From positions 4,476,501-4,540,500 of the forward strand of contig NC_083381.1 in assembly GCF_031755915.1 (NCBI RefSeq): a stretch of DNA of 64,000 nucleotides, read 5' to 3'. The translations under genes and the position numbers were made by a program. Source of the stretch: Ziziphus jujuba. Lineage: Eukaryota; Streptophyta; Magnoliopsida; Rosales; Rhamnaceae. This document shows positions 45,301 through 58,344 of this stretch, piece after piece. Numbering within the stretch: position 1 is the stretch's first letter; the number at the start of each line of letters is the position of its first letter. The notes beneath the pieces are model-generated. The model was not told the DNA's origin. It did not search any database and saw only the letters and a list, made by a program, of their open reading frames with translations.

Positions 45301-46150
45301 CAAAAACTTATTTCAAAAGTCATACATCATTACATGCAAGGCAAGAATAAGCATCTAGACACAAATACCCAAAGCATATTAAAAGCTCAAACCTTGGTTC
45401 ACAAGAAAATCTAAAGAAATTCATGCTCAAGTGCTCACATAGTCCAGGTTTCAACATATTCCCAACAAACAAACATTTTCACTTTTAAACCTCAATAAAA
45501 TTAACTTGCATCAAGATTTAAAAGTTAAGAACCACCACACACAAAATTTCATAACAAAAGCTAAGTAAGATTTTCAAAAAGAAATAAGGAAAAGAACAAG
45601 AAAAACTCATGATGAAGCTTCCATGCCATTCGAGTTCATCGAGCTTCAAACTCTAGAGTTTTTCTTTAACAAAGATGCTAGATTATATTAAGACCAACAT
45701 GCACCATGCATCAAGAGCAAGATACTATAAGCCATCATATTCATACTCTAAAACATAAATTATTGAAAATCTTTAACCAAAACCCAACAAAATCAACCCA
45801 TTTTCTCAAAGCAAGTCTCATTGACAACAAAAGCAAAACCAAAAAGGTTTCAAGAAAACCATACATTTTTAATGGTTTTCAACAAGAACAAGCTTAGAGA
45901 TTGAAGGTATGATGTGGTAGGTTTGGTAAAGAAGATACTAAGAAGGAAAGGATGAATTTTAAGAGGAGGTGGAGAGCTTTTTGAAAGCGAGGGAGAGAAA
46001 AGGTTAAAGAGAAGAGCTCTAGGTTTTGATTTTGCATGAGGAGTTGAAAATGGCTTAAAATAATAATAAAAACACTTATATAAATTAGTGAGGAATAGGC
46101 TGTGATTTCCATGTTTTTGCCAAGGAAAAAGTCTAATATACCCTCTCAAG
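42348..46150 (-). repeat. Gene-free block, candidate long LTR on the minus strand
   Basis: This 3.8 kb block has no ORF of note but differs from the surrounding DNA by a strong A/C bias on + (T/G on -). Read on -, its start looks like a promoter and leader: TTTATATAAGTG (about 46084-46073) is followed by CTAGAGCTCTTC and CTCTCCCTCGC pyrimidine tracts, as in LTRs of some Ty3/gypsy elements. The sequence before 41538 and after 42348 may belong to the same element, interrupted by the MITE. Internally, 43929-44015 holds a two-copy repeat of about 53 bp (ATTCATTAT, CTTAGATGCT, AATAAGTTCTTTT). No gag-pol is next to it, so a solo LTR is possible. No target duplication was found. Confidence 0.25.
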
Positions 46151-46687
46151 GACTCAATAATTTTTGTACAACCATTTATTTTCTGACCACGAAAAACATA
46201 AAAAATAAAACATAGAAAAAAAAAGATAAAGAAGAAAAAGATGCATTATTATTTCTCTTCAGAAATTAATACCAAAAAAAAAAAAAAAAAACTTCTCTTA
46301 AGGCTTTCTTTGGAGTCTCAAAATTTTTTATTACCTATGACATTAAACTGAAAGCCTTACACTTATTTATAGGCTTATAAGATTGAGTTCTCTATAAACT
46401 AACTTAGCCACTAAGTAAATTTAGAGAACAAGTAAAAAATCTTAATGAGCTAGACTTTAGGAGATCGATCGGATATCAAAATTCTCCCCATTTAGCTGTA
46501 TTTTAAAACTGGTGGTCACCTAACATCCATTTTAGCTATATTTCTATACAACTTCAGCTTTTCTGGTGTGACAACCTTTATAAACATATCTGCTAGATTC
46601 CCTTTATATGAATCTTCATGCTCTATAATATTGCATATCTAATATTAGTAAATATTAATGTGCTTTGTCTAGGAAGGATACATTAAG

Positions 46688-48720
46688 TAGGGATGGGCAT
46701 GGGTTGGGTTGGTTTGGTTTTAGACCAAAACACAACCCAATCTATACTTTTTGATTTACCTAATAGAAGAACCCAGCCCAAACCACTGCAGTTGTAAACC
46801 CAAATCATTTATGATCAGTTTAATTTGGATTGGTTAATAGTTTGAAACTTACTATACTCAACATAAAATACAAATTAAAAGTCTTCCAAACATAAGATAT
46901 AAACAATAAACCATAGTCATCCAAGCATAAAATACAATTAGAGTAATTCAATATGCAATTATAATATCTATAAACACTCATCAATGTTAAAAACAAAAAC
47001 AAAAAACACAAAATAAAAAAGAAAAGGAGCAACAAATGCACATTATACATTTCATCAAGTAGCAGATATTAATATTCATCATCTCACTTCTACAAAATCA
47101 AATTAAAATTGTTCGAACAAAAAATATAAAATAATACATTCATATGCATAATTATTTTACCTCAAAACTTTGGTAAATCATAAGCCAATTAACTTTGACA
47201 GATTCACTAATTTTAGTTGATTCTATAAGCTCTATAGATATCAAGACAGTAAAATTAGCAATAAATTATATTTAAAAATTTATATATAAGCAACAATTGC
47301 ATATGGTATATATATACATATTACCTACATCTAATTTGTTATAATATTCCACATCTTCAATATAGAATCTATAACAATCGGAGAAGCTTTAAGTCAATTT
47401 TAGATGCACACTAAAACTTCCACTATTCTAGGGGGTTAAAGAACTTTGAAAGGGATTATGAATCCTTCCACTGATACTAAATGCACTTTCAGAAGTCACA
47501 GTTGACACTTGGATTGCAAATACATCTTTTGCAAGTTTGGACAAGATAGGATACCGATTAAGAATATCAAAATCTTTATTTGATACATCTTCACAAGGTT
47601 CCAATAAGTACTATCCACATCATTTCTAATCTCAATAGATTCCTTTGCTATCTTTTTCCTTTTAAATTTAAATTCACAAGACAATACTATTAACATTTGA
47701 ATTTTTTTCATTAGTCGCACAATTTCAAGTTCTTTATCCTTTGAATCTTGACTGCAATCAAGAATCACTTCACTTACCTTATACCAATCATAACAAGACA
47801 TTAGAGTTTCTTTCAAATTCTTAGTCATGATACCAACAACATCTTCAACATAAATATCAAGACAATACTCCATATAGTCCAATTTATATCCAGGATCAAG
47901 CACAGCTGTAATCAACAAAAATGGATTAATATCATCCATTTTACCCCAATATTTATCAAACTTTCACTTCATTTTAGTTGCCATATCACTTAAAAGCTGA
48001 TCACTACTTAAACTTCATGCATCTAATTGAGATTGAATTGAACAAATTTTATGGAAATAAGCATTGGAACTACCATGCAATGAAGAACAAAACTTTAAAG
48101 TTACATCATAAAAGCTTTTAAGGAACTTAACAAAAACAAGAGCATTGTTCCAATCAATGTGTTTGGGTGGTCCAGCCCTTTTTCTACCAACATCATCCTC
48201 CTTAAAATAGCATACATAATGACCATCATCCCTTTCATACCTTTTAAAAGCTTATTGGAATTTCAAAGTTGTTTCGAACATTAAGTAGGTGGAATTCTAC
48301 CTAGCTGGAACATCAAAAAAACACAAGAGAATTGCTTTCAATTTTTTCTTGAATAGCACATTCCTTAAACTTTTGTAATCTAGTAGAAGAAAATTTAACA
48401 TATCTCACTGCATTACAAATACTAGTAATAGAGTCATGTGCTTCCCTCAACCTTCCAACACAATCAAATTATTAATATATGCACAGCATCTCATGTATAA
48501 GCGGTCACCATCCAACATACACCCTTTTCCAATTATTCAATTTTCTTTTAAGATAGTCTATTGCCACATTATTTGCAGAAGCATTATCAACTGTGATTGT
48601 AAACACCCTTTCAACACCCCATTCATATAAACAATTCTCAATTACCTTCCCTATTGTCACTCATTTATGATTATGAACCACACAAAAACTTAAAATTCAT
48701 TTGTGAAGCATCCAGTTAAA
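46688..48720 (-). mobile_element. Decayed RICESLEEPER-type hAT transposon, 5'-truncated
   Basis: The left boundary TAGGGATGGGC (46688) is a hAT TIR followed by GGTT/GGTTTGG-rich subterminal sequence. On -, transposase homology runs from about 48715 to 47420 with many stops and frameshifts. It includes FTITVDNASANNVAIDYLKR, MKKFDKYWGKMDDINPF-like sequence (with a stop), the frame 47939-47496 (LDPGYKLDYMEYCLDIYVED), and the C-terminal dimerisation motif ILSKLAKDVFAIQVSTVTSE followed by SAFSISGR and NPFQSSLTP. This order matches plant hAT transposases of the zinc-finger BED RICESLEEPER group. The N-terminal half and the other TIR are missing; homology stops at about 48720, where the ATT-rich array begins. 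Confidence 0.85.
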
Positions 48721-48829
48721 ATCAATATAATGTGCAGTGAGAGACATGTAATTGATATTTTGGATGGAAGTCTAAGTATCAGTGATAAGATTATTATTGT
48801 AATGTGCAGTGAGAGACATGTAATGGATA

Positions 48830-49315
48830 TGGTTATTATTATTTATTTATTGACTATTATTATCATTATTATTGGTTATTATTATTATTATTATTATCAT
48901 CATCTTTATTATTAATATCATTATCATTATTATTATTGTTGTTGTTGTTGTTGTTGTTGTTGTTATTTTTATTATTGATATTTACCATTAAAACTGTTGT
49001 CAATTTTTATCGTAGTTGTTATTATTAACTATTGTGATTATTATAATTATTATTAATATTATTATTATTATTATTATTATCATCATTGTTATCGTTATTA
49101 TTATTATTATTATTGTTATATTTGTTATTATTATTTAATATGATTATTTTTATTGTTATTTCCATTATTTATTATTATTATTATTGTTGTTGTTGTTATT
49201 GTTACTTTTATTAGTGGTATTTACCAGTAAAAATTTTGTCAATTATTATCGTAGTTGTTATTATTAATTATTGTGATTATTATAATTGTTATTAATATTA
49301 TTATTATTTATTTAT

Positions 49316-49346
<31 letters not shown>

Positions 49347-49395
49347 GATTATGATTTTTATTGTTATTATCATTTATTATTAATATTATTATACA
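48830..49395. repeat. (ATT)n/(GTT)n minisatellite cluster
   Basis: Long ATT and GTT triplet runs alternate. A larger period is visible: (GTT)n, then TTTATTA-TG-TATTTACCA-TAAAA, then GTCAATT-TTATCGTAGTTGTT and ATTGTGATTATTATAATT occur twice (from about 48937 and 49185), so a unit of about 245 bp was duplicated after the triplets formed. Confidence 0.85.
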
Positions 49396-49505
49396 GTAGC
49401 CTTCAGGCAAGTATCATAGTCTATGGGCAAGAACAATAGCCATTGAGCAAGTATGATAGCCCTTGGGCAAGCGGTAGCCTTTAGACATGTATGATAGTCC
49501 ACGGA
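49396..49505. repeat. Short degenerate tandem repeat, about 24-27 bp unit
   Basis: Variants of ATAGCC-TT-GGGCAAG-(TATG) recur four or five times (CAAGTATCATAGTCTATGGG; CAAGAACAATAGCCATTGAG; CAAGTATGATAGCCCTTGGG; CATGTATGATAGTCCACGGA). It abuts the ATT array. Confidence 0.7.
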
Positions 49506-51860
49506 TAAGTTGTACTAATACTATTATTATCATTATTATCATTAAAACAATATTTAATATTATTGTTATTGTGGTTGCTGTTTTGTTACCCTTCTTTCTA
49601 CATTTATGCGTTTCATATGTTCTTAAAGTGGTATAGAGGTATAGAATTATACTAAGTGGTATAGGCGGATATGAATTATAAAGGTATTTATGTTTTAATA
49701 AATTGTTTCTCATGTCTTTATCTCTATTCTATTATGATAGAAATCCTAAAAATTTGTGAAATATCTTGTAATAAGGTGGGAGGAATAATGCAATGATATA
49801 TAGGAGTGTGTTTTGTGCAAGAAGTTTTCGGGGCATGCTCAACCTTTAGGGGAAATACTACCGAATTTTCCGTAGAATGGTCTAGTAGTGTTTCCCCTAG
49901 GATCAAAGCTTATCTAATGTTCTGGTAGGGGATTCTGGATGGGTCCTGACATTGGCAGCCACTAAATCATAAAGCAAGTTGACTACATGATCGGTTTTTC
50001 TTCTTTTAACTCTTCAATTCAATTGTTGAACATGTCTTTTGATTTAATGATTTTTGAGTTTGTTTCTAATCATGATCGAAGTTATAACCATGGCTATGAA
50101 AGTAGGCTTAGTAATGAAGATTTATTTTGTTATTATGATTTAATTTTTATGAACGAATATTCATGCTTTAAGTGATTTAATCAACTAATTCTTAATGCTT
50201 CTTGATTGACTTCTTTTGTAATTGATTTAAGCAATATAATTGTAGAATATCTAGGTTATATTGTAGTTTAATGGTTGATTTGCATGATTACGCCCTCCCA
50301 TGCTAGTACGCATGCCAAGATTATATAATCATGTTTTTAATGGAAATGCATGACTTTAGAATCTTAATTAAGGATCTTGTAACTAATATGAGAAATCTAC
50401 TAATCTCCTAGTATGTTTACATTAAATTATTTGAGAAATCAACTTTTGACGATAATAGGATTAAGCTTGGTTAAATTATAAATTATTCAATTCCATTACT
50501 TAGCATGATATTTAATAAATTGGATTAACTAGCGGTGAATTTCATAGCCCTTGACTCATCATTATTGAATTAAATCTCAATTTAATTTGCTTTCTTCGTT
50601 GTTTTATCTTTTAATTTACTTTGTTTAATAATTTAATTTAATTGCAACTTTTCATCAAACTTGAAGTGTTCAATTTTATATCACAATTTAATAAGAATTA
50701 ATAATCCGTTATTCCTTTGGGTTTGACAATCCAGTTTACCTAAAACCACCTTATGATTTGATTTGTACATTTGCAAAAATTTTCACAACAACAACATTGG
50801 CTTTCTTGTGGTCTATTGGGTCCCAAACATTGAATAATATAAATTTGGCCTTCTTTGACATTATCACTTTACAATACTTTCATAAAGAGAATAATATAAT
50901 TGTTTGTCAACTTTAGGGCAAGGTCACAAGCGCAATTGACTAAGGTCCGAGTTAAATATTATGTATGTATAGTATATACTAAATATGTAAAAAATGGAAT
51001 TATATACACGAATTAAAAGGCACATAATAAAAAATATAAAAATTAATGAATTTATTGATATTTAAGGTTAAATTTGTATTACAGTTTATCACAATTTGTA
51101 ATCTAATTGGACAACTCTTAAAAGAAATGAATATAAAATATAATTATTTTAAAAATTTTAAAAAAATAAAATTTATCATAAATGAGTTTACTTTAGAATT
51201 AATTAATGAGGTTTTTTTTTTTTTTTTGAAAAAAAATATTAAGGGCAAGGATATTCAAATTTGGATCATTATCTAAGAAAGTAGTGATAAAAACACAACT
51301 AAGTTGTCCCCTGGGGACCTAATCAATGAGTTAATAATCTTTTTTTTACATACTATCTCTTTCTAATTATGAGGTAAATAATTTCTTAACATTGAAATTC
51401 TTCAATATTCATTAATTCTTCTTCTTCTATTATAAAGTCGCTATTAAACTATGCTTATACCAAAAATTGCTTTCTACAAACATTGCAGTTAATTATGTCT
51501 TTAAGTCATTCTTGCCTTCTACAAACCAAAGGTGTTCTCTTATTTGTGCAAACCAATTCTTTAATTGAAGTATATTATTGATATTACTGAATTAATCTTA
51601 GTCTTGTTAATATTTTGATAAATTAGGGAGAAAGGTCAACATGATTTTTCACATATATATATATATATATATATTTATTGAATTGACTAGTGTTAAGACC
51701 ATTGAATTCATACACCAAACTTTTGCTTACCAAATAATGCATCATTATATTAATAATTGCCAAAAGAGGATTTTGTTTTTTTTGTTTTTGTTTGTTTTAC
51801 GAGTAACCTCTAAAGAAAATTGTCCTTTCTACATGAAGAGTTTTTGTCTCTTATGGTTCT
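49506..51860. other. Gene-free stretch, possible retrotransposon leader remnant
   Basis: No gene is seen. The part from about 50080 to 50800 (ending CCTTTGGGTTTGACAATCC and TTGCAAAAATTTTCACAACA) resembles LTR and leader sequences that precede gag in plant Ty3/gypsy or copia elements, but no primer-binding site or terminal repeat was established. (TA)n lies at 51652-51674. Confidence 0.35.
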
Positions 51861-54800
51861 TTGCATGAGTTTTCGATTGTCTTCTTCGTATCTCTGAAGA
51901 AGGTTTACATTTCTCTTGTCATTCATCCTTTTTGTATTTGTGGAGAAGGTTTGTTGTATTCTTCTACTCTCATAATTGGAGGAAGTCATAAATATGTTTC
52001 AAATACATATTCACATCTTCAGAAGAAAAATCCTCATTGGTTATCAAACAAAATGTGTTTCAATAGAATGATGAGATTCTTTTTATTTTTTATTTTTTAT
52101 TGTTTATTTTTTTATTATGTTTATTAGTCCAAGTTCTTACTAGAACACATTTCAATAAAAGGGTTTTTATTGACATGATGCTTTCTTTATGGAGTAATTT
52201 TTCCCTAATCCATCTTCATGAATTGAATGAAAACAATTCTTATGTCATTTTTGAGAATTCACGTGAAAAGCTTAGAATTATGCATGGTGCACCATGGAAT
52301 TTAATTTGATAGGTCTTTGGTGTTGATGGAGGTGATGGAAGGGCAGTTCTATCGTGTGGGTTTATCATCTCTCATGCTGTGTTTTGGATTCAGTTACATA
52401 ATATTCCACTTCAATGCATGATGCGAGTTGTTGGGAAGGAGATTGGTGAACATTTGGGTGAATTTATTACAATTGATTCTCATGAGGATGGTTTCTGTTG
52501 GTGAAGTATATGCGAGTTTGTGTGAAGATTAATATTTAGAAGCCTTTAAGGCAAGGCATGATGATTTCGCTGGAGGGTATTGACACTTTTTGGGTTGAAT
52601 TCCAATGTAAGTGTTTATTTGATTTCTATTTTTAATGAGGATTTCCAGGCCATTTGTAAAAGGATTGTACCGTTATTGGTGATGCTTTGGATACTCAATA
52701 TAGTGCTTATTTGCTTGCTTTGTTGATTTCCTTTTCGGATTAAAATAATAAACCTCCTATTCTGAAGAGTAAATTAGGTGATCATAATGATTTGTTATAG
52801 GAGTTGATTCATTGACTGCTTCACGATCTATCTCTGGTGCTAGTAATATCAAGAGATCGTCGAGGTTAATGGTTGAAAATATGGAGGGGAGATGCATAAG
52901 GCTTTAATTATGGTAGTTTTCGATGATGTGCAGTTAGGGAAAGATGTTCTACGTACTGACTCGCTGTTCTCCTTGTTTGTTAGAATGGAAACACATGGAC
53001 CATATTGGTGTTGTATCTGATTCTTTAGTAATGTATATGGTTTTTTTATTTTATATGGTTAGTGATGTGGCTGATAATGTGGAGACTTTGTCTTATTGAC
53101 ATCAGGAGGGAATCAATGTCTACCAAGTGTTTCTTTTCCTAATGTCCTAAAATTTAGATGTTTCAAAGATCAGGAAACAATTTAGCCACAAAATGGGTAG
53201 GTTTTGCGTAAAACATTGAGTTTGAAGGGGAAGAGAGCATGGACTTTTGGTTTGGTTTCTAATGATGATGGAGTCTTCAACTGTGGTATCTCATGGTACA
53301 ACCGCACCACTAGCTATGAAAATATTAAGTTGGAATGTCTAGGGGCTTAGCAATCCCAGGACATTTGTAGCATTTATAAAAATTATCAAGCATGAAGATC
53401 TTGATATTATTTTTGTCATGGAAACCTGTATATTGGCTTGTCAACTAGAAAGTGTGCTTATAGTACACATATGGGGGGATGGTTTGGTCTTGATCATGTA
53501 GATCTTGGAATAGGATTGACATTATTTTAAAAACAAACTATCTTCTTACAGATTCAATCATTCTTGGTTTGGGCATATTGATTCCGTTGTTTCTCATCGT
53601 TTAAAAGGCAATTTCAGGTACTAGCTTTGCAAGCAATTTAGAGGCAACTTTGCGTCACTTCTCTAGGGATTTATTATGTTGATTGAAGTCTTTATCTTCT
53701 TTGGGTTGGTTTCTTTTCAGTGATTTTAACAAACTTTTGATTGGTTTTAACAGGTTGGGTGGACAACCATGTTCTTCTTCGTAGATGAATGGGTTTCAAA
53801 AGGTTGGGAATGTTTGTCAACTTTGGCAATTTCCAATCTCTAGATAAAAGTTTACTTGGATAAATAGGCATACTGGAAAAGCTAATTTTCAAGAATATCT
53901 TGATTTATGTTTTTTAACTTTTGATGGTCAATTTATTTTTGCACATGCTGGAGTATGTTACTAACCTAATTTAGTATATGATCGTTAAATAATTTTGTTG
54001 TTGTTGGATTGCTTGATAGTATGCCATGTTTGTTTTGGTAAGCGTTTTCATTATGAGGCTATTTGGACTGATCAGATTGAGTGTGAGCAAATAATTGATG
54101 AGTCATGGAATTTGACTTGTACTAGGGTTGCTTCTTTAGATAAGGTTCATTCAGCCTTATCTCTTTGCACTAAACGATTCCAAGTTTGGATTAAATATTG
54201 TTTCCATCATATTTAGTATTGTCTGAATGAATGTTTTTGGCAACTTACAAAACTACAATTACAAACATCAACTGCGGAGAATATTGGTTAGTTAAAGGGA
54301 GTTAAAGGATAGTTTTAAAAGTTCATGAAGACAACATAATTTGATAAAAAGGGTTATAATATGTGGGGTGATTGGATTAAAGATCAAACACTTTTTCCTT
54401 CCGTCTTTGTTTATTATTATTGAGATTTGTTTGCATCTTCTAGTTTAGTGGTTGCTACGGATGTTCTTCATGGTATTTAAAGGAGGGTAGCTGATGAGAT
54501 GAATAATTTTTCATGTCATCCATGCACTGCTGAAGAGGTGAGCACTAGTTTGTTTTAGATGAGTCATTTGAAAGCTTCAGGTTCATATGGTATGCCAGTG
54601 AAGTTTTTCCAATTATATTGGGATATTGTTGGGGACCAATTAACTGCGACTTGTCTCCATGTTTTTAATGGCAATGGTAATCCTTGGTCTTTGAATCATA
54701 CTCTAAGTGTACTTATTTTGAAGGTTAAAAATTCCACTTAGAATGCGAATTTAGACCTATTAGTCTATACATTGTTGTTTACAAGATTATATCTAATACA

Positions 54801-56460
54801 ATAGTGAATAGACTCAAAGATGTATTACATTCTACCATATCTGAAGAACAAAGTGCTTTCATAATAGGTCACCAGATCACAGACAACATAATAGTCACTC
54901 TTGAAACCATGCATCTAATTATGAAGAGTATAATCAGGAGGGATTTCCTTATGGAAATGACACTTGATATGAGCAAGGCCTTCTATCATGCTAAATGGAG
55001 CTTTCTTGATCGGATGATATAGGAATGTCAACGGGACGGGACGGGACCGATTTTATAAATCTCGTCCCTATATCCGCGGAAATTTTTCATCCCGTCCCTG
55101 GGTTTTTTTCCATTTCTTTAGAGGCCGGATGAGGACGGAGATTTCCCAATCCGGGATAGGGCGGGGCGGTTTTCCCCCTTTATTTTTTTTTTTTTTATAA
55201 TTGATATATTTTTTTGAGAATTTTATATAAAAAAAACATTCTTTTATGAACAAAATGTAAATAAAGTGACTAAAATGTAATAAAAATACAATAAAATACA
55301 TCAAAGTCCAAATTTACAAATATAATAAAACACATCCTTAAAAAAATACAATAGTTAAAATATATAAAATATAAAAAAAAATAACAAGTAAATACATACG
55401 GACCGGATTTGGGCTGGTTTTTTTATTCCCGGCCCCAGCCCGTTCCCGATTCGAGGCTTAAGGATTTATCCCGAGCTCATCTCGCGGTCTCGATTTTTTG
55501 GAGAAAAATCTCCCTGTTAGGGGTGGTGCACCACTATTTCCGGCGTATGGGGGGCAAATTGACATTCTTAGAATGATGAAAGAGTTGGGTTTTATAGGTG
55601 CCTAGGTGGATTTAGTTATAAGGTATATCTTTATAGTCTCCTAATCAGTGTTGATTAATGGTTCTCGGTATGTCATGATCAATCTTAGTTGTGGTCTTTG
55701 TTAAGAATACATTTTGTCCCCATACATGTTCCTTTTCTCTTATGAGGGATTGACAAGTCTACCTCAAAAAGCAAGATGTGATGATTTGCTTCAGGGAGTG
55801 TAGGTTTCTCTATTAAGTCCTTCTATTACTAACTTGTGTTTTGCAAATGACACAGTTTTATTTACCAAGCTTCTTTACGTGACTTCCATGTTGTTTTGGA
55901 ATTATTGAGCTAATATAAGGCTAATCTGGTTAGAAGATAAACTTCAATAAGATGAAGGTTAGTTATAGTCTAAATACATCATCACTTGCTATATGAGATT
56001 CCATTAATAGTCTCTTCCAACTTAGTTGTGATCAAGGGCATTTAAAGCAATTAGGGTTGCCTTCATTTGTAGGCCAAAATAAAAAAGAATTGTTTTGAGC
56101 TATAAAAGATAGGGTTTGGAAGAAGTTAGAAGGTTAGAAAGAGCATTTGCTGTCTCAGGTTGGGAAGAAAGTTCTTAATAAAACAGTAGCATTGTCTATA
56201 TACACTTATTCCTTAAGCTGTTTCAAATTATCTAAGGTTTTTTTGAATGCACTTAATGGCTCACTTTTGGTGGGGTTGTTTTGGTGGTAAAATGAATATT
56301 TGTTAGGATAGTTGGATGAATATGTGTTTGCCAAAATCAATGGGTGGATTAGGTTGCCAATCTCTAGAGGAGTCTAATCGAGCCTTGCTAGCAAAATAAT
56401 GTTGGTGTGTAGTTCATAATCTAGATTCCTTAGCTGCAAAAGTGTTGAAAGGTCTCATTG
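51861..56460 (+). mobile_element. Decayed L1-type LINE (non-LTR retrotransposon)
   Basis: Remnants appear in the normal order. An ORF1 region (about 52150-52510) with DUF4283-type motifs reads YVIFENSREKLRIMHGAPWN, then VFWIQLHNIPLQCMMRVVGK and EIGEHLGEFITID. The endonuclease start (about 53316) reads MKILSWNV, a stop, then GLSNPRTF and DIIFVMET. The reverse transcriptase (about 54590-55018) includes RLKDVLHSTISEEQSAFIIG and LDMSKAFYHAKWSFLDRM. After a nested MITE it resumes with RMMKELGF-like sequence. A FADD-type box reads FAND at about 55840-55851, with one Asp replaced by Asn. A zf-RVT-like tail ends near 56450. Numerous stops and frameshifts make it inactive. The 5' boundary is uncertain. 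Confidence 0.8.
55020..55570. mobile_element. MITE nested in the LINE reverse transcriptase
   Basis: The ends TAGGAATGTCAA and TTGACATTCTTA are inverted repeats with one mismatch. Flanking 8-mers GGATGATA (55012-55019) and GAATGATG (55571-55578) match at 6 of 8 positions, fitting a decayed hAT-type target duplication. The interior is rich in GGGACGG/CCCGTCCC-type words. The reverse-transcriptase frame is split exactly here: DRM before, RMMKELGF-like after. Length 551 bp. Confidence 0.75.
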
Positions 56461-58344
56461 ATGCTTGAACTCTTCAAAATCACTAAATCACCTATGTCGA
56501 CACAACACGACACAAATACGAGTGCAGAATCCATTCTGAATACACCACGGAAAAAATTGGTACGGTTGTTTCGTACAATCAACATCTACAGAGTTTCCAT
56601 GAAAAAAATAAAGAATCCATCCATGGAGAAAAAAGAGAAGAAAAGCATCGATAAAGAGAATAAAAAAGAAAGAGATGGAAATGAGATAGAAAAGAAATGA
56701 TCTGAGCATCAATGGCATAAAGAAAGATAATAGAGGCTCTTGCCTGCTAAGCTTCCATGGTGGATCTGGAAAGAGAAGAGAGATAAGAAAGGTTGAAGAA
56801 AACCATAGGGAAGAGAAAAAGAAACGCATCGTGTAGCGAAGAGACGTGTAGAGTCGCCAATCTGGCTACTATATATTTACTAATGTGGCTTTAGAAGTTT
56901 TGAGAAGAAAACGTATACCTAACCCACCAATTACCCTTTTTTTACTATTATTTTATTAATTTTATGTTAAATAAAAATTGTTGCTTTTAATTTCTTTTTT
57001 TTATTAGCAGTGTATTAAACTTTGGAAAGAGACGACATTTAAAGGGATTAAGATATCCATCTTCCAAAATAAGAATATTATTGGAACCTATTATATTTCA
57101 CTAACAATTTGACAGCTAAATAAAATATTAATTTTAATAGAAATATAAAAAACAATACCTAAATAAATTATTGATTTTCTGATAAATAATATATTTTATA
57201 ATTTTTTTGTTTGCTATAATTTTATATATTTAATACGTCTCCAACCAAATATGTTGAATTTTTTTATTCAAAAAATGATGAATGCAAAAATGAAAACAAA
57301 ATAATTTTTAATAATTTATTTTAGTTATTAATACTAAATGTATTTCTATTGAAAGTGTATATATATATAATTATATGTTTCTTCTCAAAAATATATGTAA
57401 TTTAATATTTGGAAAGAGGGGAAAAAAAACAGAGAATGAATAAGAAAAATAAAATGGGTCTCAAATGCTTTATAAAGTTTTCAACAAAGAAAAAGATCTT
57501 TTTTTTGAAGACCGAAGAAAATATTTTTTAAAGTTTAGATGTTATTTTTATCAAATAAAAGAAAAAAGTTTTACACTCTAGTAATAGATCAATTGAGTGA
57601 TCTTATAATACAATAAGTTTTAAGATAAATTGGTAATCATAAATGATAACTAAAAATAAATAAAAAGAGAATATATAACAAAAAATATCAGAAAATAAAC
57701 AAAAAAAGTTTTCAATTAAAGATGAATTGTTTAATTTTAAACTTTTAATATTCCATCGGATGATGATGATAATAATAATAATAATATAAATATGATCAAA
57801 TTGACTATAACTAGTACAACAATTAGAACCTATTTTCAACCAATGAAGGTGGTTAATCATTTTGACAACAACTATAACTCCATGTCCAATATCCTATTAA
57901 AATAATGTATATAGAAATTTTAAAATATCAAATTCACATTGACTTAACTATTGAATTATATTATCAGTAAAAGAAAAAAAAAACTATTCAATAATATTCA
58001 CTTAATGTTCAAAATATATATAACTAGCTAGAAAGTCTAAATTAAGTTTAATAATAATTTAGATTTTTTTTTTCGAAATAATAATATATTAAAATTTTAA
58101 TGTCATACTTCTATTTTGAAAACATTTCATACTTTTTCTTATGAATTACAATACATATTGAAAGCATGTGATACTTTGAACGTAATTAAAACTATGACAT
58201 GATTATTAATGTGGATCTACTAGTTTTTCTCTAATATAATATTAGCTAATAAAGCAAATTGTTTTATAATGTTGAAATAATTTATTTTAAGTGTATTTTT
58301 CTACCAATTATTCTAATTAGATTTAAATATATGATAGATAATCT
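56461..58344. other. Gene-free stretch
   Basis: An open + frame at 56458-56700 and its - shadow are Lys/Glu-rich low-complexity sequence without a domain. From 56880 on the DNA is A+T-rich with (TAA)n near 57765 and no gene. Confidence 0.55.

Noticed and set aside
48703..48915. 70-codon + strand frame at the ATT array
   Set aside because: It is produced by the ATT/ATC triplet run (poly-Ile and poly-Tyr) and has no homology.
56458..56829. 80-codon + frame and 113-codon - frame near 56.6 kb
   Set aside because: The + frame is Lys/Glu low complexity and the - frame is its Phe/Leu/Ser-rich shadow; neither shows a domain, signal or splice context.
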